A DNA stretch of 64,000 bases, taken from Ascarosepion bandense. Lineage: Eukaryota; Mollusca; Cephalopoda; Sepiida; Sepiidae. Shown in pieces: positions 53,050-64,000 of this stretch (position 1 is the first letter of the stretch; the number at the start of each line of letters is the position of its first letter). The position numbers and the translations under genes were made by a program. The stretch covers positions 3,455,001 to 3,519,000 of the forward strand of contig JBBBDQ010000403.1 in NCBI GenBank assembly GCA_037127315.1. The letters run 5' to 3'. The notes beneath the pieces were generated by a model. The model did not search any database and was not told where the DNA came from. It was given only the letters and a program-made list of their open reading frames with translations.

Positions 53050-53338
53050 AGTCAATCAGTTAAGTGCCATACGTGATACACGATTGGGCGATCATATCTC
53101 GAAAGAGACATGACTGACTGAGCAGAAGATTATCCCGCACTAGGTTGCCATCACTTTCTGAAGTAGACTGGTTGCCAGCCAAGGCTATAGAACCTAATCT
53201 ATCCTGTTATTTATCTGGAGGGAGAGACGGATTAATACCTTTTCCAAGAGTATTTGCACGTAAGTGAATGCAAGGAATTCAAGTGGAATTCGAACTCGGC
53301 TTCCCGATTTTTCGTTCCAAGCCGATATCCACAGCACC
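53050..53338 (-). mobile_element. tRNA-derived SINE
   Basis: On the minus strand: GGATATCGGCTTGGAACGA, GAGTTCGAATTCCACTTG, TTCACTTACGTGC, TTAATCCGTCTCTC, GACATGATATGATCGCCC-like end and AACTGATTGACTG. A-box end slightly decayed (GTGCTGTGG). Confidence 0.85.
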
Positions 53339-53341
53339 TAA

Positions 53342-53750
53342 ATATCTCTCCTAATTCTTGTTCTGCCATGCATTTACACAAGCTCGTTAGGTATTTTGTG
53401 CACTGTTTTCTCTGTTCCTCTTGCCTTCAATATATCCTGCGTGAATTAAATTCTTCAAGCCTTCTTTTCTCATTACATCTTTTTTTATTCCATTTTCTTT
53501 AAAACTACGTTGTGCCTCACATGCTCCATCCATGTTATTCTTAGCATCTTTCTGTTGGAGCATTTTCTGTCACTCCATTTTTATTCTCTATTTGTATGTA
53601 GATGGTCCAGCTTTCACTATCATACAAGAAGACCAATATTACATAATAATTCAGTACTCTTTTTGTTGTTTCTAATGACATTTTCCTGTCTCGTAATAAT
53701 TTGCTGAGGTTTTGGAAGACATCTTTCGTATACCCAACACCATTTCTGGT
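53342..53750 (-). mobile_element. RTE-type LINE copy between two SINEs
   Basis: Plus-strand landmarks are TTCTGCCATGCATTTAC (complement of the W/M-TE region), TTTTCTCTGTTCCTCTTGC (EGKRNRE), TTCTTCAAGCCTTCTTTTCT and ACTATCATACAAGAAGACCA (YGSE region). Codon order fits the family reversed. Old copy. Confidence 0.72.
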
Positions 53751-53751
53751 T

Positions 53752-54047
53752 TTAGTGTTGTATCGGCTTGGAACGAGAAACCGGGGAGCCGAGTTCGAAT
53801 TTCAGCTGAATCCATTGCATTCACTTACGCACAAATACTCTTGGGAAAGGTATTAATCCGTCTCTTCCCTACAGTTATGGGTTAAATAGCAGGACAGATT
53901 GGGTTCTATAGCCTTGGTCGCCAACCAGTCTACCGCAAAAAGCAATGGCAACCTACTGCGGGATAATCTTCTTCCCAGTCAGTCATGTCTCGAAAAAGAC
54001 ATGATCACCCAAGCGTGTTTCACGTATGGCACTTAACTGACTGACTA
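53752..54047 (+). mobile_element. tRNA-derived SINE
   Basis: GTATCGGCTTGGAACGAGAA, B box GAGTTCGAATTTC, TTCACTTACGCACAAATACT, AGTTATGGGTTAAATAGCAG, CAACCAGTCTACCGC, AAGACATGATCACCC, GGCACTTAACTGACTGACTA. Lacks the first bases of the A box. Confidence 0.87.
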
Positions 54048-54049
54048 CA

Positions 54050-54489
54050 TGGCCAATGATGAGTACGGGGTTTGTTGATATCATTTTGTTTTGATACGGC
54101 CAGACTATTGCCAATCTTGGCATCGATTCTGCATCTATCTTATTAGATTTTTTATTCCATTGAAGTAGACGTTACACACGTGTGTTAGTGCATCGTGTGG
54201 GTACGTGTGTGTGTTAGATATGCATAATAGAAGTTCATGGAACGCACACAAGCAAAGTTAGCGGTATTTTCTTTTTTTTCTTTCACGGAAGCCAATACTT
54301 ATATGTCTTCCTTCTTTCCTTGTGCACTAATTTTGTTACTGCTTCATGTAAATTAGGAAAAAAAAATAGCAAAGTAAACGTTCCGAGTACCACAGTTAAT
54401 CTAAAAAAGTGCTGTGTAATTTGTTGCGTTAGTGAATAAGATTGATAAGAGTTGCAGTGATCAAGGCGTTTAGTGTTTGTAAGTCAAAA
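54050..54489. other. Unassigned DNA
   Basis: No feature recognised. Confidence 0.5.
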
Positions 54490-54569
54490 AGGAGTGGTCC
54501 TAGGCATGACGGTAAACTGCATCCGGCAGCAAAGCTACTGATTGGAAGGTTGTGAGAAGAATGGAAGAG

Positions 54570-54815
54570 TGCAAGAATAATACTTAACACTGAAGATATA
54601 AGAATAGAGATTTATTATACCACAGTACAATAAACCAATAGACAATACAATGAGACCAACGAATAGATAACAGGTGTCTGTCTAAGACTTATGCGTCCGT
54701 CTAGTGAAGAATGATACCGTCTAGTGACGATTACTCTATACTTTGCTCCAGTCACAGTTTTTTATAGACCGGACCATACCCATTCCGGAGTAGGACAGGA
54801 TATTCCTCTACAACA
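54570..54815 (-). mobile_element. LTR-like insert in element X
   Basis: On the minus strand it begins TGTTGTAGAGGAATATCC, has CTATAAAAAACTG (TATA-like) near 54765 and AATAAATC near 54640, and ends near TTCTTGCA. The order fits an LTR. No target duplication was found, and the next 140 bp (TA tract, CTGATGATGG...GAAAC on the minus strand) is a separate piece. Confidence 0.4.
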
Positions 54816-54879
54816 TATATATATATATATATAAGAAAAAATTAAGGCAGACATGTTATTTCATGGTAAATCGGAGGCA

Positions 54880-54953
54880 TAAACCTGTTTCAGGCGAACC
54901 ATCATCAGCTTCCCTCTTTATTGTACACAAAATTTTACACGATTCGTGTAAAA
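54880..54953 (-). other. CTGATGA motif and hairpin
   Basis: The minus strand has GCTGATGATGGTTCGCCTGA then AACAGG: CTGATGA, a short GG-TTCG-CC stem and GAAAC, a minimal hammerhead-like core. Nearby 54929-54951 is a perfect hairpin, ATTTTACACG and CGTGTAAAAT around ATT. Confidence 0.4.
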
Positions 54954-55516
54954 TCTTAATTGCTGTTGTTCCCATGTCCACCCAGACCCGGAGTGGTAGC
55001 ACCTATTTGGCTCCCAGCTATGGGCAAATAGTTAACCCCCAAGACTTTTATAGAAATTTATACATAAAAATAAACTTTTTTCAGAAAAATATACATTTTT
55101 GAAGGAAAAATATTACCAATACATTTTGAAGGAAAATTATTGCCATAACGAATTTTTGAAAGAGAAAAAAAATTATTACCAGCAATACATTTTTAAAACA
55201 AAACTAGAAGACATCTTCAATTTTGTAAAATAAAAAATTAAAATCAGCCTTCTCACGATAACTTAACATTAAAAAAATACCTTAAAGCCCCACCTTTTTG
55301 GCATTAAATAATCTACAGAGATTAATATGCCGTTAAACTCAAACTCAAACTAAAAAAAGAGTCCTAATTTTAAATAAAGGTAAGACAATTCTCTTTTCTG
55401 TTAGATTCATACTGTCCGAACGTCACGTTTATAAAGAGAAAGAGATAAAAAAAAAACTACACATTCTTCACAAAACAAAGGTCACGGTGGCATGCATTAA
55501 TCAAAACAATGGTATA

Positions 55517-56235
55517 CAAAGCTTCGTGCATCTCGTAAGAAGGTCGGTTCTCTGTATAGGGCCAATAAGTTTTTCCCGTCTGAAACCTTCCTGCACAGAT
55601 ATAAATCTACCATCCGCTTGTGCACTGAATACTGCTGCCATATCTGGTCCTGTTCCCCTGCTATTCACCTCGGGGTCCATGACAATATCCAAAGAAGAAT
55701 CTGTCATGTGATCGATCCCGACTTAGCAGCTCAGATACAGACACTTTCTCGCCGGTGCAATGTGGCTTCCCTGTGTCTCTTCTACAAATACTTTCACGGC
55801 TTCTGCTCCGTTAAACTTAGCTCACTGGTATGAATTAACTCGAGCCACTAGATTAGCAATTAGGTCTCACCCTTTTACTGTGAAACTAATAAAATGTAAA
55901 CGCAAATTCTACTCCATCAGCTTCCTTTCTCGCACTTTCCGCCCGTGGAATTCCCTTCTGTTTACTTGCTTCACCAACTGCTACAATCCCCAAGAATTTA
56001 AATGTAAAGTCAATAGTCATCTCTTATCTCATTGACTTGCATCCTCTCTCTCTCTCTCTCTCTCTCGCATGCTCCTTTCTCCGTTCAATCCACTCTCATC
56101 TCATCAGTATTCTAATCCTTCTCTCACTCACTCCCTGACACTTCCTATAACTTGTCACTATTTCCCTATGTAACCCCTGCGCACCAGTGGCAGTAAACTG
56201 CCTTGCTTGGGGCGATATGATTATGAAAAAAAAAA
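55517..56235 (+). mobile_element. LINE-A copy
   Basis: Starts at RKKVGSLYRANKFFPSE-like codons. Frames 55618-55833 and 55760-56035 carry TEYCCHIWSCSPAIHLGVHD, NIQRRICHVIDPDLAAQIQT, LCLFYKYFHGFCSVKLSSLV, TRATRLAIRSHPFTVKLIKC, RTFRPWNSLLFTCFTNCYN, KVNSHLLSH, with a deletion in the VPP region and a stop or shift at 55830. Second-type 3' UTR with CTCTCTCTC and the end TGCCTTGCTTGGGGCGATAT. Its tail is the first unit of the array that follows. Confidence 0.87.
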
Positions 56236-57454
56236 TTCTATACTATTAAAATGATATAAAGTTGGAGATCAATTCTATGTAAAATGGGGGATCAATTCTA
56301 CATTACAATCAGTAAATGAACTGATCCCTCACTTTAAGGTCACACCCATCCTTCTCTTACTCTCTTCATGAAACTCCCTATAACTTGTCACTCTTTCTCA
56401 TAACATTCCTCCTATGTAACCCCTGCGCATCAGTGGCAGTATACTGCCTTACTAGGGGCGATATGATTATAAAAAAAAAATTCTATACTATTATAATGTG
56501 GGTATAAAGTGGGGGATCAATTCAATATTACAATCAATAATTAGACTCATCCCTCAATTTATGGTCACATCCATCCTTCTCTTACCCACTTCATGACACC
56601 CCCTTGTCACTCTTTCTCATAAGCTTTCCCCTATGTAACCCTCTGCGCAGCAATGGCAGTAAACTGCATTGCTTGGGGCGATATGATTATAAAAAAAAAA
56701 TTCTATACTATTATAATGTGGATATAAAGTGGGGGATCAACTCTATATTACAATCAATAAATGAACTGATCCCTCACTTTATGGTCACATCCATCCTTCT
56801 CTTACCCACTTCATGACACCCCCTTGTCACTCTTTCTCATAAGCTTTCCCCTATGTAACCCTCTGCGCAGCAATGGCAGTAAACTGCATTGCTTGGGGCG
56901 ATATGATTATAAAAAAAAAATTCTATACTATTATAATGTGGATATAAAGTGGGGGATCAACTCTATATTACAATCAATAAATGAACTGATCCCTCACTTT
57001 ATGGTCACATCCATCCTTCTCTTACCCTCTTCATGACACCCCCTATAACTTGTCATTCTTTCTCTTAACTTTCCTTCTATGTAACCCCTGCGCAGCAATG
57101 GCAGTAAACTGCCTTGCTTGGGGCGATATGATTATAAAAAAAAATTCTATACTATTATAATGTGGATATAAAATGGGGGATCAATTCAATATTACAATCA
57201 ATAAATAGACTCATCCCTCACTTTATGGTCACATCCATCCTTCTTTTAACTACTTCATGACACCCCCTTGTCACTCTTTCTCATAAGCTTTCCCCTAAGT
57301 AACCCTCTGCGCAGCAATGGCAGTAAACTGCCTTGCTTGGGGCGATATGATTATAAAAAAAAATTCTATACTATTATAATGTGGATATAAAGGTGGGGGA
57401 TCAATTCTACATTACAATCAATAAATAAAATGATCCCTCACTTTATGGTCACAT
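56225..57454 (+). repeat. 220-246-bp satellite containing the LINE-A 3' end
   Basis: Unit landmarks GGCGATATGATTATA occur at 56211, 56457, 56677, 56897, 57122 and 57351 (spacings 246, 220, 220, 225, 229). Each unit holds the last ~120 bp of LINE-A (CATCCTTCTCTTACC, TGTCACTCTTTCTCATAA, GCAGCAATGGCAGTAAACTG) plus ~100 bp of A-run and non-LINE sequence (AATTCTATACTATTATAATG, GTGGGGGATCAA, TGAACTGATCCCTCACTTTA). Units three and four are almost identical, as shown by repeated 70-codon frames at 56604 and 56824 differing in one residue. Confidence 0.95.
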
Positions 57455-57825
57455 GTTGAAGAAGAAACTTGAAACTCTACAGATATGATCCGGCCTCGAA
57501 CAGTACAGACAGAATGCGAGAGTAACGAATAAATTTAAAAAAAATAAGAAGTAGAGAAAAATCAATGCTAACAATTAGAACGAGAGAGTTTAAATTTCTG
57601 GCTCGTATAACGAGAAAAGACAGCCTTAAAAATAAGCATTCATAGGACGTATTGAAGGCAAGAAAATCAGGGGTAAACAGTGAGTAACCTACTTAAAGAA
57701 TTTTCAGCGAATGGATGGTAGAACGTGGGGGGAAGAGCTATCATAAATGATCAAAATTACTTACAGTAACAAAGGACAGGAAATTGCGCACAGCCATTAT
57801 GGATATGGCATATAAAATGAACACG
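57455..57825 (+). mobile_element. RTE-type LINE C-terminal remnant
   Basis: Starts TTGAAGAAGAAACTTGAAAC (MKKKLE), continues ACAATTAGAACGAGAGAGTT (IRTREFKFLAR), CATAGGACGTATTGAAGGCA (IGRIEGKKIRG), TGGATGGTAGAACGTGG (WMVERG), ending ACAGCCATTATGG. Many indels. It directly follows the satellite's last unit. Confidence 0.7.
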
Positions 57826-58039
57826 TATGTTATATGTGTGTACAAATAACACAGGTGTACATACACACACACGTGTGCGCGTGTGTGTTAGATAGACATT
57901 ATATATATTTATGGAACTCAAACACGCAGTTAGCAGTTGTTTGAAATAAACATCGTCTGAAGTCAGACTATGGACGAAATCAATATTATGCATTCTGAAT
58001 ATAGAATCGTTAGACTGTTTTGATGTCTGAAGACCTTTC

Positions 58040-58535
<496 letters not shown>

Positions 58536-59065
58536 CATTTAACAGAGGCTCAGTCTTAGGTAGGAAGTTAGACAGGCATACTCCAGATGAGCGAAGGGTA
58601 GATATTAAGGTGAATTTACGGGCAAAACATTCAGCTTTTTTTTTATTTCGAAGATATTAACACCTCAAATTGACAGAAAACTTAGACTGTGATAATTTGC
58701 TAAATGTGTAATGTTAAAGAGTTACCAGAAATAACGAGAGACTAAGTTTTTAGATACAATACGGTTCCTCATGCTCTCAGCAAACAGAGACCTACCACAA
58801 TCGGGGATTCGTTTACATTTTTTACGAGCAGCAACAAATAGGCGTCCGTTTTGACTGGAACTGTCACGCCGAAAATAGTGGTTCATGTGAGCTATACAGA
58901 AAGGGTATGCTGGTGCTTATCATAAAGAAAATTGAGGTTTCACTTGGCATTCCCTCAATGGGTAAAATTCTCAACGTGAAGGAAAAAAATAGGTTTCCCA
59001 GGGGTCGTATCAAAGAAAGTAATGAAGTGAGCACCAACCAACAAACTGTTAATGAAAAGAAATAT
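58536..59065. other. Unassigned DNA
   Basis: Fewer repeats than average and moderate GC. No domain recognised in the short frames. Confidence 0.45.
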
Positions 59066-59317
59066 AATTAGAAGGTTCCTCTTTAATAGATTATTGGAAG
59101 GAAATATCAACAGATATTACAGAACAATCCGAATTTTCAATACGACAATGTTACAATGCTTGGCAACAACGAGGAGAGGAGATAAATATCTCAAGAAGAT
59201 TTGCTATTGAAACGGGTAGGGAAATCCTCAAGTTCCGTAAGGAATTGACCAATGGAAAAATTTAATACCCGGATGTTAGTAACATTAGTAAAATTAGAAT
59301 ATTAAAATCACCAAAGA
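59066..59317 (+). repeat. About 250-bp direct repeat, copy 1
   Basis: TATAATTAGAAGGTTCCTCT through AGAATATTAAAATCACCAAA. Nearly identical to 59528-59783. Contains CAATACGACAATGTTACAAT and GGAATTGACCAATGG. No convincing frame. Confidence 0.9.
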
Positions 59318-59527
59318 CAAATGATGGTAGTAGTTTATTATTAAATTTATTTACTACTAAACATATAAAAAAATTATTTGCAGTATTTTAAAAAAAAATA
59401 AATTTTTAGTTTGTTCCTTGTTTTAGGACCAAACTTATTGAGCATGATATATTTAAGTAAAAATATTTTTATACATGTACTTAGCTTTATAAGAGAGATA
59501 GAACATTAATATATACTATATACAAAT

Positions 59528-59783
59528 ATGATTAGAAGGTTCCTCTTTAATAGATTATTGGAAGGAAATATCAATAGATATTACAGAACAATCCGAATTT
59601 TCAATACGACAATGTTACAATGCTTGGCAACAACGAGGAGAAGAGGAGGTAAGAAATATCTCAAGAAGATTTGCTATTGAAACGGGTAGGGAAATCCTCA
59701 AGTTCTGTAAGGAATTGACCAATGGAAAAATTTAATACCCGGATGTTAGTAACATTAGTAAAATTAGAATATTAAAATCATTA
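59528..59783 (+). repeat. About 255-bp direct repeat, copy 2
   Basis: Differs from copy 1 by a few bases and a small insertion (AGAAGAGGAGGTAAG for GAGGAGATAA). A third partial start (ATGATTAGAATGTTCCTC) lies at 59813. AT-rich DNA separates the copies. Confidence 0.9.
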
Positions 59784-59844
59784 AAGAACATTAATATATA
59801 CTATATAAAAATATGATTAGAATGTTCCTCAAAATATGATTTAG

Positions 59845-60500
59845 AAGTGCAGACTGCAATTCTACTTCCTCAGTTTCTTTTCTCGCACTTCCCGCCTGTG
59901 GAACTTGCTTACATATTCTTGCTTTCCTGACGGGCGACAACCTCCAGGAATTTAAATGCAATGCCAATCAGTCACTTAAGTGCCATACGTGATACACGCT
60001 TGGGCGATCATGTCTCGAAAGAGACATGACTGACTGGGCACAAGATTATCCCGCAGTAGGTTGCCATTGCTTTCTGCGGTAGACTGGTTGCCGACCAAGA
60101 CTATAGAACCCAATCTGTTCTGTTAATTGACCCATAACTGGAAGGAAGAGACGGATTAATACCTTTCCCAAGGGTATTTGCGCGTATATGATTGCAACGA
60201 ATTCAACTGGAATTCGAACTCGGCTCACCGATTTCTCGTTCCGAGTCGATATCCATTGGACCACAACGCAATGTCAATACTCATCTCTTAATCACTTGAC
60301 TCTAGTTCTTTCTTCACCACCCTGTATATCCTTTCCTTTCTCTCCACCTTTGCAACTGTCATCACACCTGTATTCCCACCCTTCTCTTGCTCCTTTCTAA
60401 CCGGTTCGTCTTTCTCTTCACTCTCTTCTACTTAATCGTTTTACACTTATGTAGCCCCCTGCACATCAGTGGCGTTACCGCTCTGGGTGATACGATTAAA
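59845..60500 (+). mobile_element. LINE-A copy split by a SINE
   Basis: Left part 59845-59968: FYFLSFFSRTSRLWNLLTYS-like codons to the LQEFKCNAN region. Right part 60268-60500: AATACTCATCTCTTAATCAC, first-type 3' UTR and the end TAGCCCCCTGCACATCAGTG, with a short deletion giving CTCTGGGTGATACG. The two halves join in register once the SINE and one target duplication are removed. Confidence 0.88.
59969..60267 (-). mobile_element. tRNA-derived SINE nested in LINE-A
   Basis: On the minus strand: GTTGTGGTCCAATGGATATC (A box TGGTCCAATGG), B box GAGTTCGAATTCC, TTAATCCGTCTCTTCC, GACATGATCGCCC, ending TGGCACTTAAGTGACTG. Flanked by GCAATGCCAAT (59958-59968) and GCAATGTCAAT (60268-60278), the duplicated LINE target. 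Confidence 0.92.
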
Positions 60501-60611
60501 AAAAGTACTACTTACTAAGCAGTTTTTGCTTAAATGATAGATGAAACTGAGTATATACTCCTCAAGATTTTCACTCTATACTGTCAGAGATGGTATATTA
60601 CATAGTGAAGC

Positions 60612-60615
60612 CCTC

Positions 60616-60646
<31 letters not shown>

Positions 60647-63600
60647 GAAGAAGAAGAAGAAGAAGAAGAAGAAGAAGAAGAATGGCGACAATGGATAGCT
60701 AACAAAGTAGAAGAAGAAGAAGGGCGAAAATGGATAGCTAACAAAGAAGAAGAAGAAGAAGGGGCGAAAATGGATAGCTAACAAAGAAGAAGAAGAAGAA
60801 GGGCGAAAATGGATAGCTAACAAAGAAGAAGAAGAAGAAGAAGAAGAAGGGGCGAAAATGGATAGCTAACAAAGAAGAAGAAGAAGAAGTAGGGCGAAAA
60901 TGGATAGCTAACAAAGAAGAAGAAGAAGAAGAAGAAGAAGGGCGAAAATGGATAGCTAACAAAGAAGAAGAAGAAGAAGTAGGGCGAAAATGGATAGCTA
61001 ACAAAGAAGAAGAAGAAGAAGAAGAAGAAGGGCGAAAATGGATAGCTAACAAAGAAGAAGAAGAAGAAGAAGGGCGAAAATGGATAGCTAACAAAGAAGA
61101 AGAAGAAGAAGGGCGAAAATGAATAGCTAACAGAAGAAGAAGAAGAAGTAGGGCGAAAATGGATAGCTAACAAAGAAGAAGAAGAGAAGAAGAAAGGGCG
61201 AAAAATGGATAGCTAACAAAGAAGAAAAAGAAGAAGTAGGGCGAAAATGGATAGCTAACAAAGAAGAAGAAGAAGAAGAAGAAGAAGAAAGGGCGAAAAA
61301 TGGATAGCTAACAAAGAAGAAGAAGAAGGGCGAAAATGGATAGCTAACAAAGAAGAAGAAGAAGGGCGAAAATGGATAGCTAACAAAGAAGAAGAAGAAG
61401 TAGGGCGAAAATGGATAGCTAACAAAGAAGAAGAAGAAGAAGAAGAAGGGCGAAAATGGATAGCTAACAAAGAAGAAGAAGAAGAAGTAGGGCGAAAATG
61501 GATAGCTAACAAAGAAGAAGAAGAAGAAGGGCGAAAATGGATAGCTAACAAAGAAGAAGAAGAAGAAGGGCGAAAATGGATAAGCTAACGAAGAAGAAGA
61601 AGTAGGGCGAAAATGGATAGCTAACAAAGAAGAAGAAGAAGAAGAAGAAGAAGAAGAAGGGCGAAAATGGATAGCTAACAAAGAAGAAGAAGAAGAAGGG
61701 CGAAAATGGATAGCTAACAAAGAAGAAGAAGAAGAAGGGCGAAAATGGATAGCTAACAAAGAAGAAGAAGAAGGGCGAAAATGGATAGCTAACAAAGAAG
61801 AAGAAGAAGTAGGGCGAAAATGGATAGCTAACAAAGAAGAAGAAGAAGAAGAAGAAGAAGAAGAAGAAGGGCGAAAATGGATAGCTAACAAAGAAGAAGA
61901 AGAAGAAGTAGGGCGAAAATGGATATCTAACAAAGAAGAAGAAGAAGAAGAAGGGGCGAAAATGGATAGCTAACAAAGAAGAAGAAGAAGAAGTAGGGCG
62001 AAAATGGATAGCTAACAAAGAAGAAGAAGAAGAAAAAGAAGAAGGGCGAAAATGGATAGCTAACAAAGAAGAAGAAGAAGTAGGGCGAAAATGGATATGG
62101 CCTAACAAAGAAGAAGAAGAAGAAGAAGAAGAAGGGCGAAAATGGATGGCTAACAAAAGAAGAAGAAGAAGAAGTAGGGTGAAAATGGATAGCTAGCATA
62201 AAGAAGAAGAAGAAGAAGAAGAAGAAGAGGCGAAAATGGATAGCTAACAAAGAAGAGTAGAAGAAGTAGGGCAGAAAATGGATAGCTAACAAAGAAGAAG
62301 AAGAAGAAGAAGAAGAAGGGCGAAAATGGATAGCTAACAAAGAAGAAGAAGAAGAAGTAGGGCGAAAATGGATAGCGAACAAAGAAGAAGAAGAAGAAGA
62401 AGAAGAAGAAGAAGGGCGAAAATGGATAGCTAACAAAGAAGAAGAAGAAGAAGAAGGGCGAAAATGGATAGCCCAACAAGAAGAAGAAGAAGAAGGGCGA
62501 AAATGGATAGCTAACAAAGAAGAAGAAGAAGAAGGGCGAAAATGGATGGCTAACAAAGAAGAAGAAGAAGTAGGGCGAAAATGGATAGCTAACAAAGAAG
62601 AAGAAGAAGAAGAAGAAGAGGGCGAAAATGGATAGCTAACAAAGAAGAAGAAGAAGGAGTAGGGCGAAAATGGATAGCTAACAAAGAAGAAGAAGAAGAA
62701 GAAGGGCGAAAATGGATAGCTAACAAAGAAGAAGAAGAAGAAGTAGGGCGAAAATGGATAGCTAACAAAGAAGAGAAGAAAGAAGAAGGGCGAAAATGGA
62801 TAGCTAACAAAGAAGAAGAAGAAGAAGAATGAAAAATGGATAGCTAACAAGAAAGAAGAAGAAGTAGGGCGAAAATGGATAGCTAACAAAGAAGAAGAAG
62901 AAGAAGAAGAAGAAGAAGAAGAAGAAGGGCGAAAATGGATAGTACTAACAAAGAAGAAGAAGAAGGGCGGAAATGGATAGTAACAAAGAAGAAGAAGAAG
63001 AAGAAGGGCGAAAATGGATAGCTAACAAAGAAGAAGAAGAAGAAGGCTTGAAAATGGATAGCTAACAAAGAAGAAGAAGAAGTAGGGCGAAAATGGATAG
63101 CTAACAAAGAAGAAGAAGAAGAAGAAGAAGAAGAAGGGCGAAAATGGATAGCTAACAAAGAAGAAGAAGAAGAAGTAGGGCGAAAATGGATATCTAACAA
63201 AAGAAGAAGAAGAAGAAAGAAGGGCGAAAATGGATAGCTAACAAAGAAGAAGAAGAGAAGTAGGGCGAAAATGGATAGCTAACAAAGAGAAGAAGAAGAA
63301 AAAAGAAAGAAGGGCGAAAATGGATAGCTAACAAAGAAGAAGAAGTAGGGCGAAAATGGATAGCTAACAAAGAAGAAGAAGAAGAAGAAGAAGAAGGGCG
63401 AAAATGGATAGCTAACAAAGAAGAAGAAGAAGTAGGAGGAGTTGAAAATGGATAGCTAACAAAGAAGAAGAAGAAGAAGAAGAAAGAAGGGCGAAAATGG
63501 ATAGCTAACAAAGAAGAAGTAGAAGAAGTAGGGCGAAAATGGATAGCTAACAAAGAAGAAGAAGAAGAAGAAGAAGAAGGGCGAAAATGGATAAGCTAAC

Positions 63601-64000
63601 AAAGAAGAAGAAGAAGAAGTAGGGCGAAAATGGATAGCTAACAAAGAGAAGAAGAAGAAGAAGAAGAAGAAGAAGAAGGGCGAAAATGGATAGCTAACAA
63701 AGAAGAAGAAGAAGAAGGGCGAAAATGGATAGCTAACAAAGAAGAAGAAGAAGAAGGGCGAAAATGGATAGCTAACAAGAAGAAGAAGAAGAAGGGCGAA
63801 AATGGATGGCTAACAAAGAAGAAGAAGAAGTAGAACGAAAATGGATAGCTAACAAAGAAGAAGAAGAAGAAGAAGGGCGAAAATGGATAGCTAACAAAGA
63901 AGAAGAAGAAGAAGTAGGGCGAAAATGGATAGCTAACAAAGAAGAAGAAGAAGAAGAAGGGGAGCGAAAATGGATAGCTAACAAAGAAGAAGAGAAAGAA
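60612..64000 (+). repeat. GAA-based satellite, about 77 units, open at window end
   Basis: A short (GAT)9 run changes to (GAA)n at about 60645. Then a 24-base core, GGGCGAAAATGG followed by ATAGCTAACAAA, alternates with (GAA)3-11 for over 3.3 kb to the last base. By eye about 77 cores. Many spacers end in GTA before the core, and long plain spacers tend to alternate with short GTA-ended ones, a dimeric higher-order pattern. Nearly all bases on this strand are purine outside the core. Two minus-strand frames stay open (LAIHFRPSSS and VSYPFSPFFF) only because most units are multiples of three. Confidence 0.97.

Larger units (their letters stand above)
54490..55355 (+). mobile_element. Element X, plus-strand copy with inserts
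   Basis: Matches 30150-29437 read backwards: GGCATGACGGTAAACTGCAT, GATTGGAAGGTTGTGAGAAG (54505-54560), resumes at AATTGCTGTTGTTCCCATG (54956), GGTAGCACCTATTTGGCTCC, the TTTTTGAAGGAAA section and the end GATTAATATGCCGTTAAAC. The tRNA-like part of the other copy is absent. About 390 bp of other DNA (an LTR-like piece and a PLE-like piece) is inserted between the first two blocks. Confidence 0.6.

Noticed and set aside
56604..57036. Two nearly identical 70-codon frames, possible duplicated small genes
   Set aside because: They are the same stretch of two adjacent satellite units containing LINE 3' UTR.
61127..62889. Minus-strand frames of 203-320 codons with LAIHFRPSSS or VSYPFSPFFF repeats
   Set aside because: They translate the GAA satellite; most units are multiples of three, which keeps two frames open. 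No start context or domain.

Overview
No ordinary host gene is recognisable in these 64 kb. The window is animal nuclear DNA: AT-rich, full of TA, CA, GATA and GAA microsatellites, and packed with 5'-truncated retroelement copies and 5S/tRNA-derived SINEs. The mix (one LINE family present about 17 times, an RTE (BovB-type) LINE family present about 11 times, Penelope-like fragments, 5S-headed SINEs, very long TA tracts) fits a lophotrochozoan, most likely a mollusc and perhaps a coleoid cephalopod. The species assignment is inference. Nearly all open reading frames are transposon remnants or by-products of repeats whose period is a multiple of three.

Layout. 0-4.8 kb: a tRNA-type SINE, two broken RTE copies, one split by a 5S-tRNA SINE and one by an LTR-like element, then a reverse-strand 5S-tRNA SINE between 177-bp direct repeats. 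4.8-14.8 kb: degenerate AT minisatellites, LINE copies (called LINE-A here), Helitron-like repeats and a tandem pair of ~490-bp repeats. 15-19 kb: a LINE-A copy nested in an older relative, an exon-like duplicated block and a SINE with a tandem trimer of its 5S head. 19.9-26.7 kb: Penelope-like element (PLE) fragments in both orientations, TA tracts and large palindromes. 27.5-35.5 kb: a solo LTR, RTE copies, a GATA composite array and a ~1.6-kb degenerate minisatellite. 36-40.4 kb: a LINE-A copy with a 57-bp minisatellite in its 3' UTR, a solo LTR with a perfect 5-bp target duplication, an old LINE and an internally deleted mariner. 41-49.5 kb: more LINE-A and SINE copies, three Helitron-like units in tandem, and the longest LINE-A reading frame (205 aa). 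50-60.5 kb: compound microsatellite arrays, an 830-bp polypyrimidine tract joined to an RTE 3' end, RTE and SINE fragments, a satellite made from a LINE-A tail, and a SINE nested in a LINE-A copy. 60.6-64 kb: a GAA-based satellite of about 77 units that runs off the window.

Most notable are: (1) a modular SINE system in which a 5S rRNA head, a tRNA-like A/B-box body and several different tails are combined in different ways; (2) one such SINE bounded exactly by 177-bp direct repeats, far longer than a usual target-site duplication; (3) repeated hammerhead-ribozyme-like cores (CTGANGA ... GAAA), several linked to PLE sequence; (4) several arrays with one plan, a fixed 15-45-bp core alternating with a variable microsatellite; (5) tandem satellites that appear to grow out of LINE 3' tails.

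All calls come from reading the sequence by eye. Family names (RTE, Penelope-like, mariner) rest on recognised protein motifs. Divergence and copy counts are estimates. No database was searched.
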